From positions 14,370,512 through 14,434,511 of the forward strand of contig NC_012875.2 in the NCBI RefSeq assembly GCF_000003195.3: a stretch of DNA of 64,000 nt, in the 5' to 3' direction. The notes beneath the pieces were generated by a model, which was not told where the DNA came from, ran no database searches, and was given only the letters and a program-made list of their open reading frames with translations. This stretch comes from Sorghum bicolor. Its lineage: Eukaryota; Streptophyta; Magnoliopsida; Poales; Poaceae. Positions 1 to 10,013 of the stretch are shown here, piece by piece. Both the position numbers and the translations under genes were made by a program. How positions within the stretch are numbered: position 1 is the first letter of the stretch; each line of letters starts with the position of its first letter.

Positions 1-464
1 GCACATGGGATAGCCACTGGCTTCCTCCAGATCCATCCTAGCGATGTGTCTGCCTCCATCCTCCAGAAGGACTCAGATGGAAACTGAACATCTCGAGTTT
101 TAGATCCTACACTCATGGAGGAGAGTGCTTCTTTTGTTTAAGAATAGTGGCATGTTTTCTAGTATCAAACTTTTAAGCTTATCCCAGCTTGCATGCTGGA
201 TCCTTTCCCTTTCAGTGGTTTGCTTTACTAAGAACTATGCTTTAGGGCACACTACTTGTGAGTTGGTTAATCGTGTTAATGTGAACTTTGGTTGGTGGTA
301 TCCAATTTTGCTTTATGAGATCTTATATGCAATCTATCCTATCAGTCGCATAGATATATCTACCATATCCTTGGCAATGCATTGTTTTCGTCTGCTCTCC
401 CCCAGTGGCTTGTCTGACCTCCTAGAGTGGGCCAGATATCTATCTCTTTTACTCAGGTTACCCA
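1..464. other. 5' flank or leader of LINE; no gene recognised
   Basis: This stretch precedes the first recognisable LINE codon. A 115-codon open frame exists at 125-472 but I recognise no motif in it, and no CCHC gag-like knuckle of a LINE ORF1 is visible. It could be the decayed 5' part of the same LINE or unrelated flank. Confidence 0.4.
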
Positions 465-3400
465 ATGAATAATACTAGACAATACAACATCTTAGTGTGG
501 AACACTAGAGGGATAAACTCCTAGGCTAAATGGGATGCAATCAGGACAAAGGTGAATGAAAGCTCCTGTCAGATCCTTTGCTTGCATGAAACCAAAAGAG
601 AGCTCTTTGATAGCCTCTATCTTGAGAAATTCTGTCCAAAACATTTAAATAGTTTTGCTTATTCACCATCAGTTGGTGCATCAGGTGGGATTATCACTGT
701 CTAGAACAACAACTTGTTTGATGGAACGATAGTACATTCCAATGGTTACTGTGTTATAGTCAAGTTAAAGAACATAATGGATGACTCTACTTTCTATCTC
801 TCAAATTTCTATGGACCCTCACAATCTGAGGCAAAAATGGCCTTTATAACATGACTCCTAAACCTAGACATAGATGTTCTAGATGATTGGATTCTAGCTG
901 GGGACTTCAACCTCTAAAGATCAACAGATGATATAGGAACAAACCAGGTGGAGATGCCAATGAAATGTAGTTGTTCAATGATCTTATTTCATCACTTGAC
1001 CTGGTTGAACTACCTTTCAATGGTAGAACTTTCACTTGGAGCAACATTTAGTCTGATCCTCTTCTGATCAAACTAGACTGGGTCTTTTGCTCCGCCAGCT
1101 GGATTTTTGCCCATCCATCGACTGAGGTACATCCCCTAGATAGACCACTTTCCGATCATATCCCCTTTGTGACTATACCCAGGTCCAATATCTTTAGGTC
1201 CGAAAATTTTTGGATGGAACATGTGGACTTCCTAAACATTGTATTACTGCACTGGAATACTACCCCCTTCTTTGCTAACGCTGCCAAATCTATTAATGCA
1301 AAGTTCAAGCAAGTCAGAATGGGACTTAAGAAATGGAGGAAAAACTTACAGAACTTCAACAAATTATTGCATAATAGTGAATGGGTTTTACTCTTGCTTG
1401 ATGGACTAGAGGAACAGAGGCATCTATGTGACGTTGAAATTTCTCTAAGAGACCTTGTCAAAAGACACATAGCCAACCTATTGGAATCCAAAAGGGCTTA
1501 CTAAAAACAAAGAAACACTATTAGATGGGTCGAACTAGGTGATGAAAACAACAAAGTCTTCCAAGCCATGGCTTCTATCTCCCACAGAAAGAACATCATT
1601 GCCAGCCTAATAGTTCCAAGGGGGATATTCCTATAACAAACCAGGAGCAAAAGGCAAGACTACTCTGGAACAACTTCAAGAACAGAATGGGTGTCTCTGA
1701 ATTTTCTGGTATCAGTTATGACATAGACAGTTTACTAGTCAGCCATGATCTCAATCAAATCGAAGGGACCTTTGACGACTTAGAATTTGATGCAGTCATC
1801 AAAAGCATCCTAGCTGATCATGCCCCTGGGCTCGATGGATTCAATGGAAAGTTCATAAGATCCTGCTGGCCCATTAATAAAAATGACTTTATGAGATTGT
1901 TCAGAGATTTCCTTAGCAATAGCATTGATCTCACCAGTATCAATACCTCCTACATTGCTCTCATCCCCAAAAACAATCACCCTGAGTATGGATGATTACA
2001 GACCCGTCTCACTCTTCAACTGCTTAGTAAAGTGCATAACCAAACTACTCTCCACCAGACTACAGTCAGTGATCACAAAACTCTTACATCCTAACCAATA
2101 TGGTTTCATCAGAGACATAAGTATTCAGTACTGCCTAGCCTAGGCATTCCAATTCCTACACCTTTGTCATCATACCAAAAAAGAGGTAGTAATCCAGAAG
2201 CTAGACTTTGAGAAAGCATTTGATAAGATTGAGCACCAAAATATCCTAGAAGTAATGAAACATAAGGGATTTAATCACCTATGGCTGAGCTGGATTAAAA
2301 CAATCCTATGTTCCGGTCACTCCTCGGTGCTCCTGAATGGAATCCTTGGGAAACCTTTCCACTACAAGAGAGGTGTTAGACAAGGAGACCCACTCTCCCC
2401 TCTCCTCTTTGTGCTCGCAGCTGACTTGCTCCAAAGTATTATTAATAAAGCCTGGCATGATGGCATTCTGGATCATCCTCTCTCCAATGATTTTGAAGAT
2501 TTTTATTCCATTGTGCAGTATGCAGATGACACATTGCCCATTCTCCCAGCCGAGGCAAAATAGCTTTTCACTCTGAAAGGATTACTTAGAAGTTTCTCTG
2601 CTTCAACTGGACTGAATGTCAACTTCAATAAAAGTTGTCTCCTCCCCATCAATGTATCTGAAGCCAAGTTGAATCATCTAGCGCTCACCTTTAGATGCAA
2701 GACTAGAAGTATGCCCTTCACATACCTTGGACTACCATTAGGGACAACAAGACCTGTCATCTAGGACTTCACAACCCTACTATCTAGGATGGAGAGGAGA
2801 CTCTCAGGTTTCAGCAGATTCCTCTCCTATCATGGAAGGCTAACTCTGGTCAATTCAGTTTTATCTGCTCTCCCTACTTACTTCATGTGCACCCTGTCCA
2901 TACCCCTACAAGTGATTGAACAGATTGATAGATTCAGAAAGCATTGCATCTGGAGCAAAGGAGATATAAATGGAAAGGGTACCTATCTAGTGGCCTGGAA
3001 AGCAATGTGCAGAACCAAGGAGGAAGGGGGCCTGAACATTATCAACTTGGAGAATCAAAATTATGCTCTTCTAATAAAATTCCTAGATAAGTTCTATAAT
3101 CATGCCTCAATCCCTTGGGTACAACTAACCTGGTCCAAACTCTATCACAGTGAAAACATCCCCCACATGCAAAAAAAAACCCTTGTGGCTCTTTCTGGTG
3201 GAAAGATGTATTGAAGTTGTTTCCAAAATTCAGAGAATTTGCCCTGTGTAAGCCTAGGAAAGGAAACACCACCACACTTAGGTTTGACAATTGGTTAGGA
3301 CAACTGCTAGAAAATATGTTTCCATAGGTCTTCTCCTTTTGCAGAAAGAAACATAGGTCACTCAAACATTTCATGGAAAAGGACCCAGAAATCACCCTTT

Positions 3401-3542
3401 TTCTGCCTCTGTCAAGACAAGCTGCTGATCAGCTTTGATCTAGATGCAATCTTAACAGAAAATTTGGAAAACCCTGAAAGCCCTGACTTGTGGGAATATA
3501 AGTGGGGGAATACGTACTTGCCCAAAAAGGCCTATAACCATC
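465..3542 (+). pseudogene. LINE (non-LTR retrotransposon) ORF2, 5' part, decayed
   Basis: ORF2 of a plant L1-like LINE encodes an APE-type endonuclease followed by reverse transcriptase, used for target-primed reverse transcription. Reading starts at the ATG at 465 and gives LVWNTRGIN, the usual beginning of the endonuclease. AGDFNL, the conserved endonuclease core, follows near 898. The RT part shows APGLDGF (near 1825), IALIPK and DYRPVSL (near 1955-2010), RQGDPLSPLLF (near 2375) and the catalytic QYADD (near 2520), then the typical thumb/connection region to about 3220. Several in-frame stops (near 520, 700, 855, 915, 1501, 2141) and frame changes show it is dead. The frame is interrupted at 3542 by an LTR element and resumes at 8678. 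Family assignment is firm; the exact clade is not determined. Confidence 0.9.
3538..3542. repeat. Target-site duplication CCATC (left)
   Basis: CCATC lies directly before the TG of the 5' LTR and is repeated at 8673-8677 directly after the CA of the 3' LTR. This proves the insertion boundaries. Confidence 0.95.
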
Positions 3543-3899
3543 TGTCATGTGGGGCCGTGCGTATGCAAAACGCTGGCGCGCCAGGGACGTGCGGCGCGCG
3601 GCAGAGCGCGGTGACCGCGCGCAGATCCAGGGGGGTCAGGCCCAGCGTGGCTGAGTTATCTATTAGGATTAGTTGCTGTTTTATTTACCTTAATCTTAGG
3701 AGGTTTGTTGGGCCTGAGGCCAATATATTGTACTCGGTGAACAATCAGATGGATTAAGCAGAAAGTTATCCCTAAACCTATCTCTCTCTCTAAATATCGT
3801 AAGCTGCGGCGGAGGAGTAAACCTCTCCGGAGAAGATGGATCGCGGCTACGAACTACGTAGCCGAGGTCCTGCTACCCAGGGGTTTGAGGCCCTTGACA
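3543..3899 (+). repeat. 5' LTR of Reina-like element
   Basis: It begins TGTCATGTGG and ends CTTGACA, giving TG...CA ends. The gag start codon (3836) lies inside this LTR. It pairs with 8315-8672. Confidence 0.95.
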
Positions 3900-5632
3900 A
3901 CCTGGTATCACGATCCAGGAGTTCCTCGCCATCCCGGTCTTCCTCTACCTCCTCCACCGCCCGCCCACCATCGTCGCCGCCAGCCATCCCCGGAACTCCA
4001 CCATCTGCCGCTGCATCTACCTCCGCATCCGCCCCTGCCATGGGTGACGCCGACTCTGATCCGATCAAGAAGCTCACCGATGCCATCCGCGAGTTGCAGA
4101 CCACTGTCGCGGCCAACGCCCAGGCCATAGCCGCCATCACGGCCGACCGCTCCTCGCACTCCGACTCCAAGCAGTTCCCGTACGAGCATCACAATGACCG
4201 CCCGCCAAGGTTCCAGAAGATGGACTTCCCCAAGTATGATGGCACCAAGGACCCCCTCATCTTCCTCAATCGTTGCGAGTCGTACTTCCACCAGCAGAGG
4301 ATCATGGAGGAGGAGAAGGTGTGGATGGCCTCGTACAACCTTGACGACGAGGCGCAGCTTTGGTACATGCAGGTGCAGACGGATGAGGGCACACCATCCT
4401 GGCGCCGCTTCTCCGAGCTCCTCAATCTGCGGTTCGGGCCACCCCTACGGTCTGCCCCCCTCTTTGAGCTCGCCGACTGCCGCCGCACGAGCACCGTCGC
4501 TGAATACCAGGGCCGGTTTCAGGCGCTTCTACCCCGCGCCGGCACCCTAGATGAACTGCAACGCGTGCAGCTGTTCACTGGGGGGCTGCTACCACCGCTC
4601 AGCCTCGCGGTACAAGTCCACAACCCCCAGTCCTTGGCGGTAGCCATGAGTCTGGCACGACAGATGGAACTCATGGAGCAGTACACGGCGGCGCCCCCCC
4701 AACCAACGGTTCGCGGACTCCTCCCGGCACCAGCACCGCGCCTCGCCCTTCCTGCTCCCAAAGCACCGGCGCCCAATGTCACCGTCGAAGGCCGTCCCGT
4801 GAAGCGCCTCAATCAGACCGAGCAGGATGAACACCGCCGCCTGGGCTTGTGCTTTAACTGTGATGAAAAGTACAGCCAGGGCCACAATAAGGATTGCAAA
4901 CGTTTGTTCCTGCTGGACAGCTTGATCGAGGACGACGACGACGCACCCAGCGAGGAGCCAGCCGATGCCGAGGCCCCGGTGTTCTCCCTCCACGCGGTGG
5001 CTGGCGTCCCCAGCAATAATACGCTGCTGCTCCGCGTGGCCCTGGGTGCAGCCTCCCTCGTCGCGCTCGTCGACACCGGGTCCAGCCACAACTTCATCGG
5101 CGAGGCAGCGGCGTCACGCACAGGGCTACCCATCCAGCCGCGCCCTCGCCTTACGGCCACGGTGGCAAATGGCGAGAGGGTGCCCTGCCCCGGCTTTCTC
5201 CGGCAGGCGGCCATCTCCATCGAGGGCATGGCGTTCCACGTCGACTTGTACGTCATGCCCTTGGCGGGGTACGACATGGTCTTGGGCACCCAGTGGATGG
5301 CCACCCTGGGGCGGATCGCCTGGGACTTTGCTGCGGGGACCATGGTGTTCCACCAGCAGGGTCGGGACATTTGCTGGCACAGCGTGGAGTCGCGTTCGGC
5401 ACCAGCAGCAGCGAGCATCACGGCCGCCAGACCGGCCAGATCAGGGGGTGCCACACCGTCGGACGCCACGGCTGCTACGTCACCTGGGGATCGCCCTCTG
5501 CTCGACGACATCCTCACCTCCTTCGCCGATGTGTTCGCGGAGCCCTCTGGCCTGCCTCCCCAGCGCGGCCGCGCCCACTCCATCCACCTGCTTCCTGGGG
5601 CAGCACCGGTGGCCGTTCGTCCGTACCGCTAA
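3836..5632 (+). pseudogene. gag-protease part of Reina-like polyprotein
   Basis: Gag forms the cytoplasmic virus-like particle and the aspartic protease matures the polyprotein. The reading frame starts at ATG 3836 inside the 5' LTR (MDRGYELRSRG). It passes through a Ser/Pro-rich N-terminus and a retrotransposon gag domain (about residues 130-260). A zinc knuckle of form CX2CX7HX3C follows (C339, C342, H350, C354), a spacing seen in plant chromoviruses rather than the classical CX2CX4HX4C. The protease signature is VDTGSSHNFI around residue 412. The frame stops with TAA at 5630-5632 just before the RT region, while the same frame stays open beyond, so this is a single nonsense change in a once continuous gag-pol. 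Typical plant relatives read through here. Confidence 0.9.
3903..3917 (+). promoter_or_regulatory. Primer-binding site, initiator Met tRNA type, imperfect
   Basis: TGGTATCACGATCC starts 4 bases after the LTR end. The first eight bases match the plant initiator-Met tRNA primer site (TGGTATCAGAGC) and the rest departs from it. The site is also read as protein by the gag frame that started in the LTR. Confidence 0.75.
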
Positions 5633-8426
5633 CCGGTAGCCCACAAGGACGAATTAGAGCGGCAGTGCGCCGCCATGATGGAACAAGGCCTCGTCCGCCG
5701 CAGCACGTCGGCGTTCTCGTCCCCGGTCCTCCTCGTCAAGAAGGCCGACGGGTCGTGGCGGTTCTGCGTCGACTACAGAGCACTCAATGCCATCACCGTC
5801 AAGGACGCGTACCCGATTCCGGTGGTCGATGAGCTGCTCGACGAGCTGCACGGCGCCAAATTCTTCACCAAGCTAGACCTTCGCTCGGGCTACCACCAAG
5901 TCCGCATGCACCCCGACGACATCGACAAAACCGCGTTCCGCACCCACGACGGCCTCTACGAGTTCCTAGTGATGCCGTTCGGACTGTGCAACGCCCCCGC
6001 GACATTCCAGGCGCTCATGAACGACATCCTGCGCGTCTTCCTCCGCCGGTTTGTCCTTGTATTTTTCGATGATATACTCATCTACAGCGCCACGTGGGCA
6101 GATCACTTGCGTCACCTCCGAGCGGTCCTCCTCGTCCTGCGACAACATCGGCTCTTCGTCAAGCGCTCCAAGTGCGCGTTCGGCGTGCTCTCCATCGCCT
6201 ACTTGGGGCACATCATCAGCGCCGCGGGCGTTGCTATGGACCCGTCGAAGGTACAGGCGGTCCTGGACTGGCCGCAACCGCGATCGGCGCGCGCCGTGCG
6301 GGGTTTCCTCGGCCTTGCGGGCTATTACCGCAAATTCGTCCACGACTACGGCACCATCGCCGCGCCCCTCACGGCGCTCACCAAGAAGGACGGATTCAGC
6401 TGGTCCGAGGAGGCCGCGGCTGCGTTCCAGGCGCTCAAGCACGCGGTCACGTCCGCGCCCGTTCTCGCTCTGCCGGACTTCGCGCAGCCCTTCGTCGTCG
6501 AGTGTGACGCCTCCACATATGGGTTCGGCGCGGTGCTCCTGCAAGGACAAGCACCCACTGGCCTTCTTCAGCCGGCCAGTGGCGCCTCGCCACCGCGCCC
6601 TCGCCGCATACGAGCGGGAGCTGATCGGCCTCGTCCTCGCCATTCGCCATTGGAGACCGTACCTCTGGGGGCGCCAGTTCGTGGTACGCACTGACCACTT
6701 CAGTCTGAAGTATCTCCTCGACCAGCGCCTGGCGACCATCCCCCAACACCACTGGGTGGGGAAGCTGCTTGGGTTCGATTTCCACGTTGAGTACAAGCAG
6801 GGCGCCTCCAACGTGGTGGCAGACGCATTTTCGCGCCGCGACACGGAGGAAGGCGGGGTGCTGGCGGTCTCGGCCCCCCGCTTCGACTACCTTGCCCGCT
6901 TGCGTGCGGCCCAGGCCACGGACCCCGCCCTCGTCGCCATTCGTGACGCGGTCCTGGCAGGCTCCCGTGGCGCACCCTGGGGGCTGCACGACGGCATGGT
7001 GACCTTCGGCGCCTGCCTCTACATTCCGCCCACCTCGCCGTTGCTCCAGGAGGTGCTCGCCGCCGTACACGAGGACGGCCACGAAGGGGTGCAGCGCACG
7101 CTGCATCGGCTCCGCCGCGACTTCCACTTCCCCGACATGCGCCGCGTCGTGCAGGACTTCGTGCGAGCATGTGATACGTGCCAGCGGTACAAGTCCGAAC
7201 ACCTACACCCGGCCGGTCTGCTACCGCCGCTGCCGGTACCGTCAGGCGTCTGGAGCGACCTCGGTTTGGACTTCGTGGAAGCTCTTCATGGCGTCGGGGG
7301 GAAATCAGTGATTTTGACGGTGGTCGATCGTTTCAGCAAGTATTGCCATTTTATCCCGTTGGCTCACCCCTATACTGCAGAATCGGTGGCCCAGGCGTTC
7401 TTTGCCGATATGGTGCGCCTTCATGGCGTGTCGCAGTCCTTGGTGTCTGACCGGGACGTCGTGTTCACTTCGACATTTTGGCGGGAGCTGATGCGGCTCA
7501 TGGGCACCAAGCTGCACATGACGACTGCGTTCCATCCACAGTCTGACGGACAGACCGAAGCGGCTGACAGAGTCATCGTCATGTATCTGCATTGCTTCAC
7601 CGGCGACCGCCCTCGCGAGTGGGTTCGCTGGTTACCATGGGCCGAGTACGTCTACAACACTGCCTACCAGACGTCCCTGCGTGACACACCGTTTCGGGTG
7701 GTCTACGGCCGCGACCCCCCTACCATTCGGTCTTATGAGCCGGGTGAGACACGGGTGGCGGCTGTCGCACGCACCATGGCGGACAGGGAGGAGTTCTTGG
7801 CGGATGTGCGCTATCGCCTCGAGCAAGCACAGGCCGTCCACAAGAAGCACTACGACAAGCTCCACCGCCCTGTCACCTATGAGGTGGGCGATCTGGTGCT
7901 TCTTCGTCTCCGCCACCGCGACCCAGCGTCACTGCCTCAGGTCAGCAAGGGCAAGCTGAAGCCCCGCTTTTACGGCCCCTACCGCGTCGTCGAGGTCATT
8001 AACCCCGTCGCTGTTCGTCTGGAGCTCCCACCTCGAGCCAAGCTGCACGATGTTTTCCACGTCGGGCTGCTGAAGAAGTTCGTCGGCACTGTGCCCGCTG
8101 CTCCACCTGCTCTGCCAGACACTCATCACGGCGCTGTTCAGCCTGAGCCGGACCGGGTGGTGCGCTCTCGACTTGCTCGCAGTGTACAGCAGGTGCTGGT
8201 TCACTGGAAGGGGGAGACGGCAGCGTCCGCGACATGGGAGGACATCGACGTCTTTCACGAGCGCTACCCTGCCTTCCAGCTCGAGGACGAGCTGGCCCTC
8301 GAGGGGGGGAGAGATGTCATGTGGGGCCGTGCATATGCAAGACGCAGGCGCGCCAGGGACGTGCGGCGCGCGGCAGAGCGCGGTGACCGCGCGCAGATCC
8401 AGGGGGATCAGGCCCAGCGTGGCTGA
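5633..8426 (+). pseudogene. RT-RNase H-integrase-chromodomain part of Reina-like polyprotein
   Basis: This part performs reverse transcription, RNA removal and integration. Downstream of the 5630 stop the frame shows the RT block with [20 protein letters not shown] and [13 protein letters not shown], then [22 protein letters not shown] and the catalytic FFDDILIYS (near 6064). RNase H begins near 6500. One extra G at 6545-6546 shifts the frame, after which RNase H continues ([21 protein letters not shown]). The integrase has the H-H-C-C zinc region (near 7065-7184) and the triad in GLDFV (near 7264), SDRDVV (near 7445) and QTEAADR (near 7551). A chromodomain (VLVHWKGETAASATWEDID) lies near 8190-8250. 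The frame runs into the 3' LTR and stops at 8424-8426. The stop and frameshift make it non-functional as read. Confidence 0.9.
8301..8314 (+). promoter_or_regulatory. Polypurine tract of Reina-like element
   Basis: GAGGGGGGGAGAGA directly precedes the 3' LTR and would prime plus-strand DNA synthesis. It is also translated as part of the polyprotein tail. Confidence 0.85.
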
Positions 8427-8672
8427 GTTATCTCTTAGGATTAGTTGCTGTTTTATTTACCTTAATCTTAGGAGGTTTGTTGGGCCTGAGGCCAATATAT
8501 TGTACTCGGTGAACAATCAGATGGATTAAGCAGAAAGTTATCCCTAAACCTATCTCTCTCTCTAAATATCATAAGCCTGCGGCGGAGGAGTAAACCTCGC
8601 CGGAGAAGACGGATCGGGGCTACGAACTACGTAGCCGAGGTCCTGCTACCCAGGGGTTTGAGGCCCTTGACA
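8315..8672 (+). repeat. 3' LTR of Reina-like element
   Basis: TGTCATGTGG to CTTGACA, matching 3543-3899 with nine substitutions and one 1-bp insertion counted by eye. The position equivalent to the gag ATG reads ACG here (GAAGACGG against GAAGATGG). A new copy whose 5' LTR derived from this one would lack the start codon. Confidence 0.95.
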
Positions 8673-8677
8673 CCATC
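8673..8677. repeat. Target-site duplication CCATC (right)
   Basis: Direct repeat of 3538-3542. Confidence 0.95.
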
Positions 8678-9183
8678 TCCAGGGAAAAGTCGATGCTTCA
8701 CCCATCTATAAGTGGATCTGAAAAGGAGGGAACCTTGGAAAGCACAAATTCTTTGCCTGGCTACTGGTTAGGGACAGATTATGCACAAGAAGCCTTCTCA
8801 AGAGAAAGAGAATGCACTTGGATAGCTATGCTTGTGCCCTATGTATCTATTGTCCAGAAGAATCATGTTTACACCTGTTCTTTGGATGCAGTTTTAGCCA
8901 GGCCTGCTGGAACCTCCTAAACATCTATTGGGACATCACCCTTCAGCCTCATTAAATGTTGATTAAAGCCGGGACAAATTTTGAAAGTCATATCTTCAGA
9001 GAAATATTCATCTCAGTCTGTTGGACAATCTGAAAAATCAGAAATGGTGTCATCTTTGACAATAGAGCAGCCTCCCTTGCTGAATGGAAAATTCTTCTGA
9101 AAGAAGAACTTGGCCTGGTTTGCATCAAGGCCAAGAAAAGGACTGCTGATCCCCTGAAAACGTGGTGTGAGAGTAGACTTTAA
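8678..9183 (+). pseudogene. LINE ORF2, 3' part with zinc-finger C-terminus
   Basis: Removing the LTR element joins AYNH before 3542 to a frame that continues with KHKFFAWLLVRDRL and CALCIYCPEESCLHLFFGC. The latter is the zf-RVT zinc finger typical of the C-terminus of plant LINE ORF2. An ISVCW/IWKIRNG-like stretch follows near 9010-9050, and the frame ends CESRL-stop at 9181-9183. A TGA near 8713 and other stops show decay. It completes the LINE begun at 465. Confidence 0.85.
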
Positions 9184-9308
9184 CAGCTCCTTTGTATTTT
9201 TGTTTTTTTGGCCTTGAAGGCCTTCTTGTATTCTTTATTCTTTTGTTTATACCTCAATAAAAGAAAAAAATAGGTAGGGGTCTTCCCTGCCGATTGCGTC
9301 AAAAAAAA
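9184..9308 (+). mobile_element. LINE 3' UTR with poly(A) end
   Basis: A T-rich 3' UTR contains GGCCTTGAAGGCC and an AATAAA signal at 9256-9261, and the element ends in a run of eight A at 9301-9308. I could not identify a target duplication because the LINE start is not defined. Confidence 0.7.
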
Positions 9309-10008
9309 CATTCATATATAATACTTCCTAAGTTTCTGTCTTTAAGCTTAGGTAAAACAGCCAGACATAATATTCGTCCAGACAACATCTCAACATAGAT
9401 GCAGTAACTTGCAGAAGTCATATCTTGAGCTACTGAAATCATATGATGACCATCCTTATATTGTTGAAAAGATAATGAAATCTTCCACAACTTTTGTATA
9501 CAACATTTTCCCAGATTCTGAATTTACTTTGGCTGAAAATAGGAATTACCAGGACTGTCCAGACTTTGAAACAGCACAGAAATATCCAAGTGTAAATGTC
9601 ATATATCAGGTTCTAATTATCCGAATAAGTTCCAGCTTATACCGTTGGAAAACGTAGCAAATTGCATGCAACTTTTATATAGAACACTTTTCCAAATTCT
9701 ATAGTTACATTTGTCTAAACCAGTAGTCAACCAAAACTGGTCCAGATTCCTGACAGCACAACTGTATCATCTTGTGATTTTCATAACTCTAATACCAAGA
9801 TAGCTATGGGGGTGATTCTTGAGGTCAGAGAAAGACCTTGAAGTCTACTATCATCCAAAATGTTCTCATGAGTTTTGGTAATCCAAGAACAGGGACATGA
9901 ACCGATAAGGACAGGGTACTCTAAAAAGGCAGGAACGAGGAGAAACCCGAAATCCAACTATTTATTCATTAGTCCTTATATCTTAGACCTATAAACTAAA
10001 TGAAATTA
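9309..10008. other. No gene or recognised element
   Basis: AT-rich sequence with short open frames on both strands only. No RT, gag, splice-consistent exon or terminal repeats recognised. It may be part of the LTR element whose LTR begins at 12982. Confidence 0.5.
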
Positions 10009-10013
10009 TGGAG
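10009..10013. repeat. Target-site duplication TGGAG (left)
   Basis: TGGAG precedes the TG of the solo LTR and recurs at 11901-11905 after its CA. Confidence 0.88.

Larger units (their letters stand above)
3543..8672 (+). mobile_element. Complete 5.1 kb chromovirus-type Ty3 LTR retrotransposon (Reina-like)
   Basis: The element has two near-identical LTRs, a primer-binding site, gag-PR-RT-RNaseH-IN-chromodomain order, a polypurine tract and a 5-bp target duplication. The order RT before integrase and the C-terminal chromodomain place it in the Ty3 chromoviruses. The small size (5130 bp) and short LTRs (about 357 bp) suit the Reina clade, which is an inference. It inserted into the LINE. By eye the two LTRs differ at 9 bases plus one 1-bp indel, about 2.5 percent, so the insertion is fairly young, yet the polyprotein already carries a stop and a frameshift. 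Confidence 0.92.

Noticed and set aside
3908..5583. Antisense frames over the Reina-like gag (for example 4813-5583 minus)
   Set aside because: Shadows of the GC-rich coding strand; the sense frame has all recognised motifs.
9309..10008. Short frames (9409-9657, 9299-9490) as genes
   Set aside because: Short, no motif, no splice context, typical of AT-rich repeat DNA.
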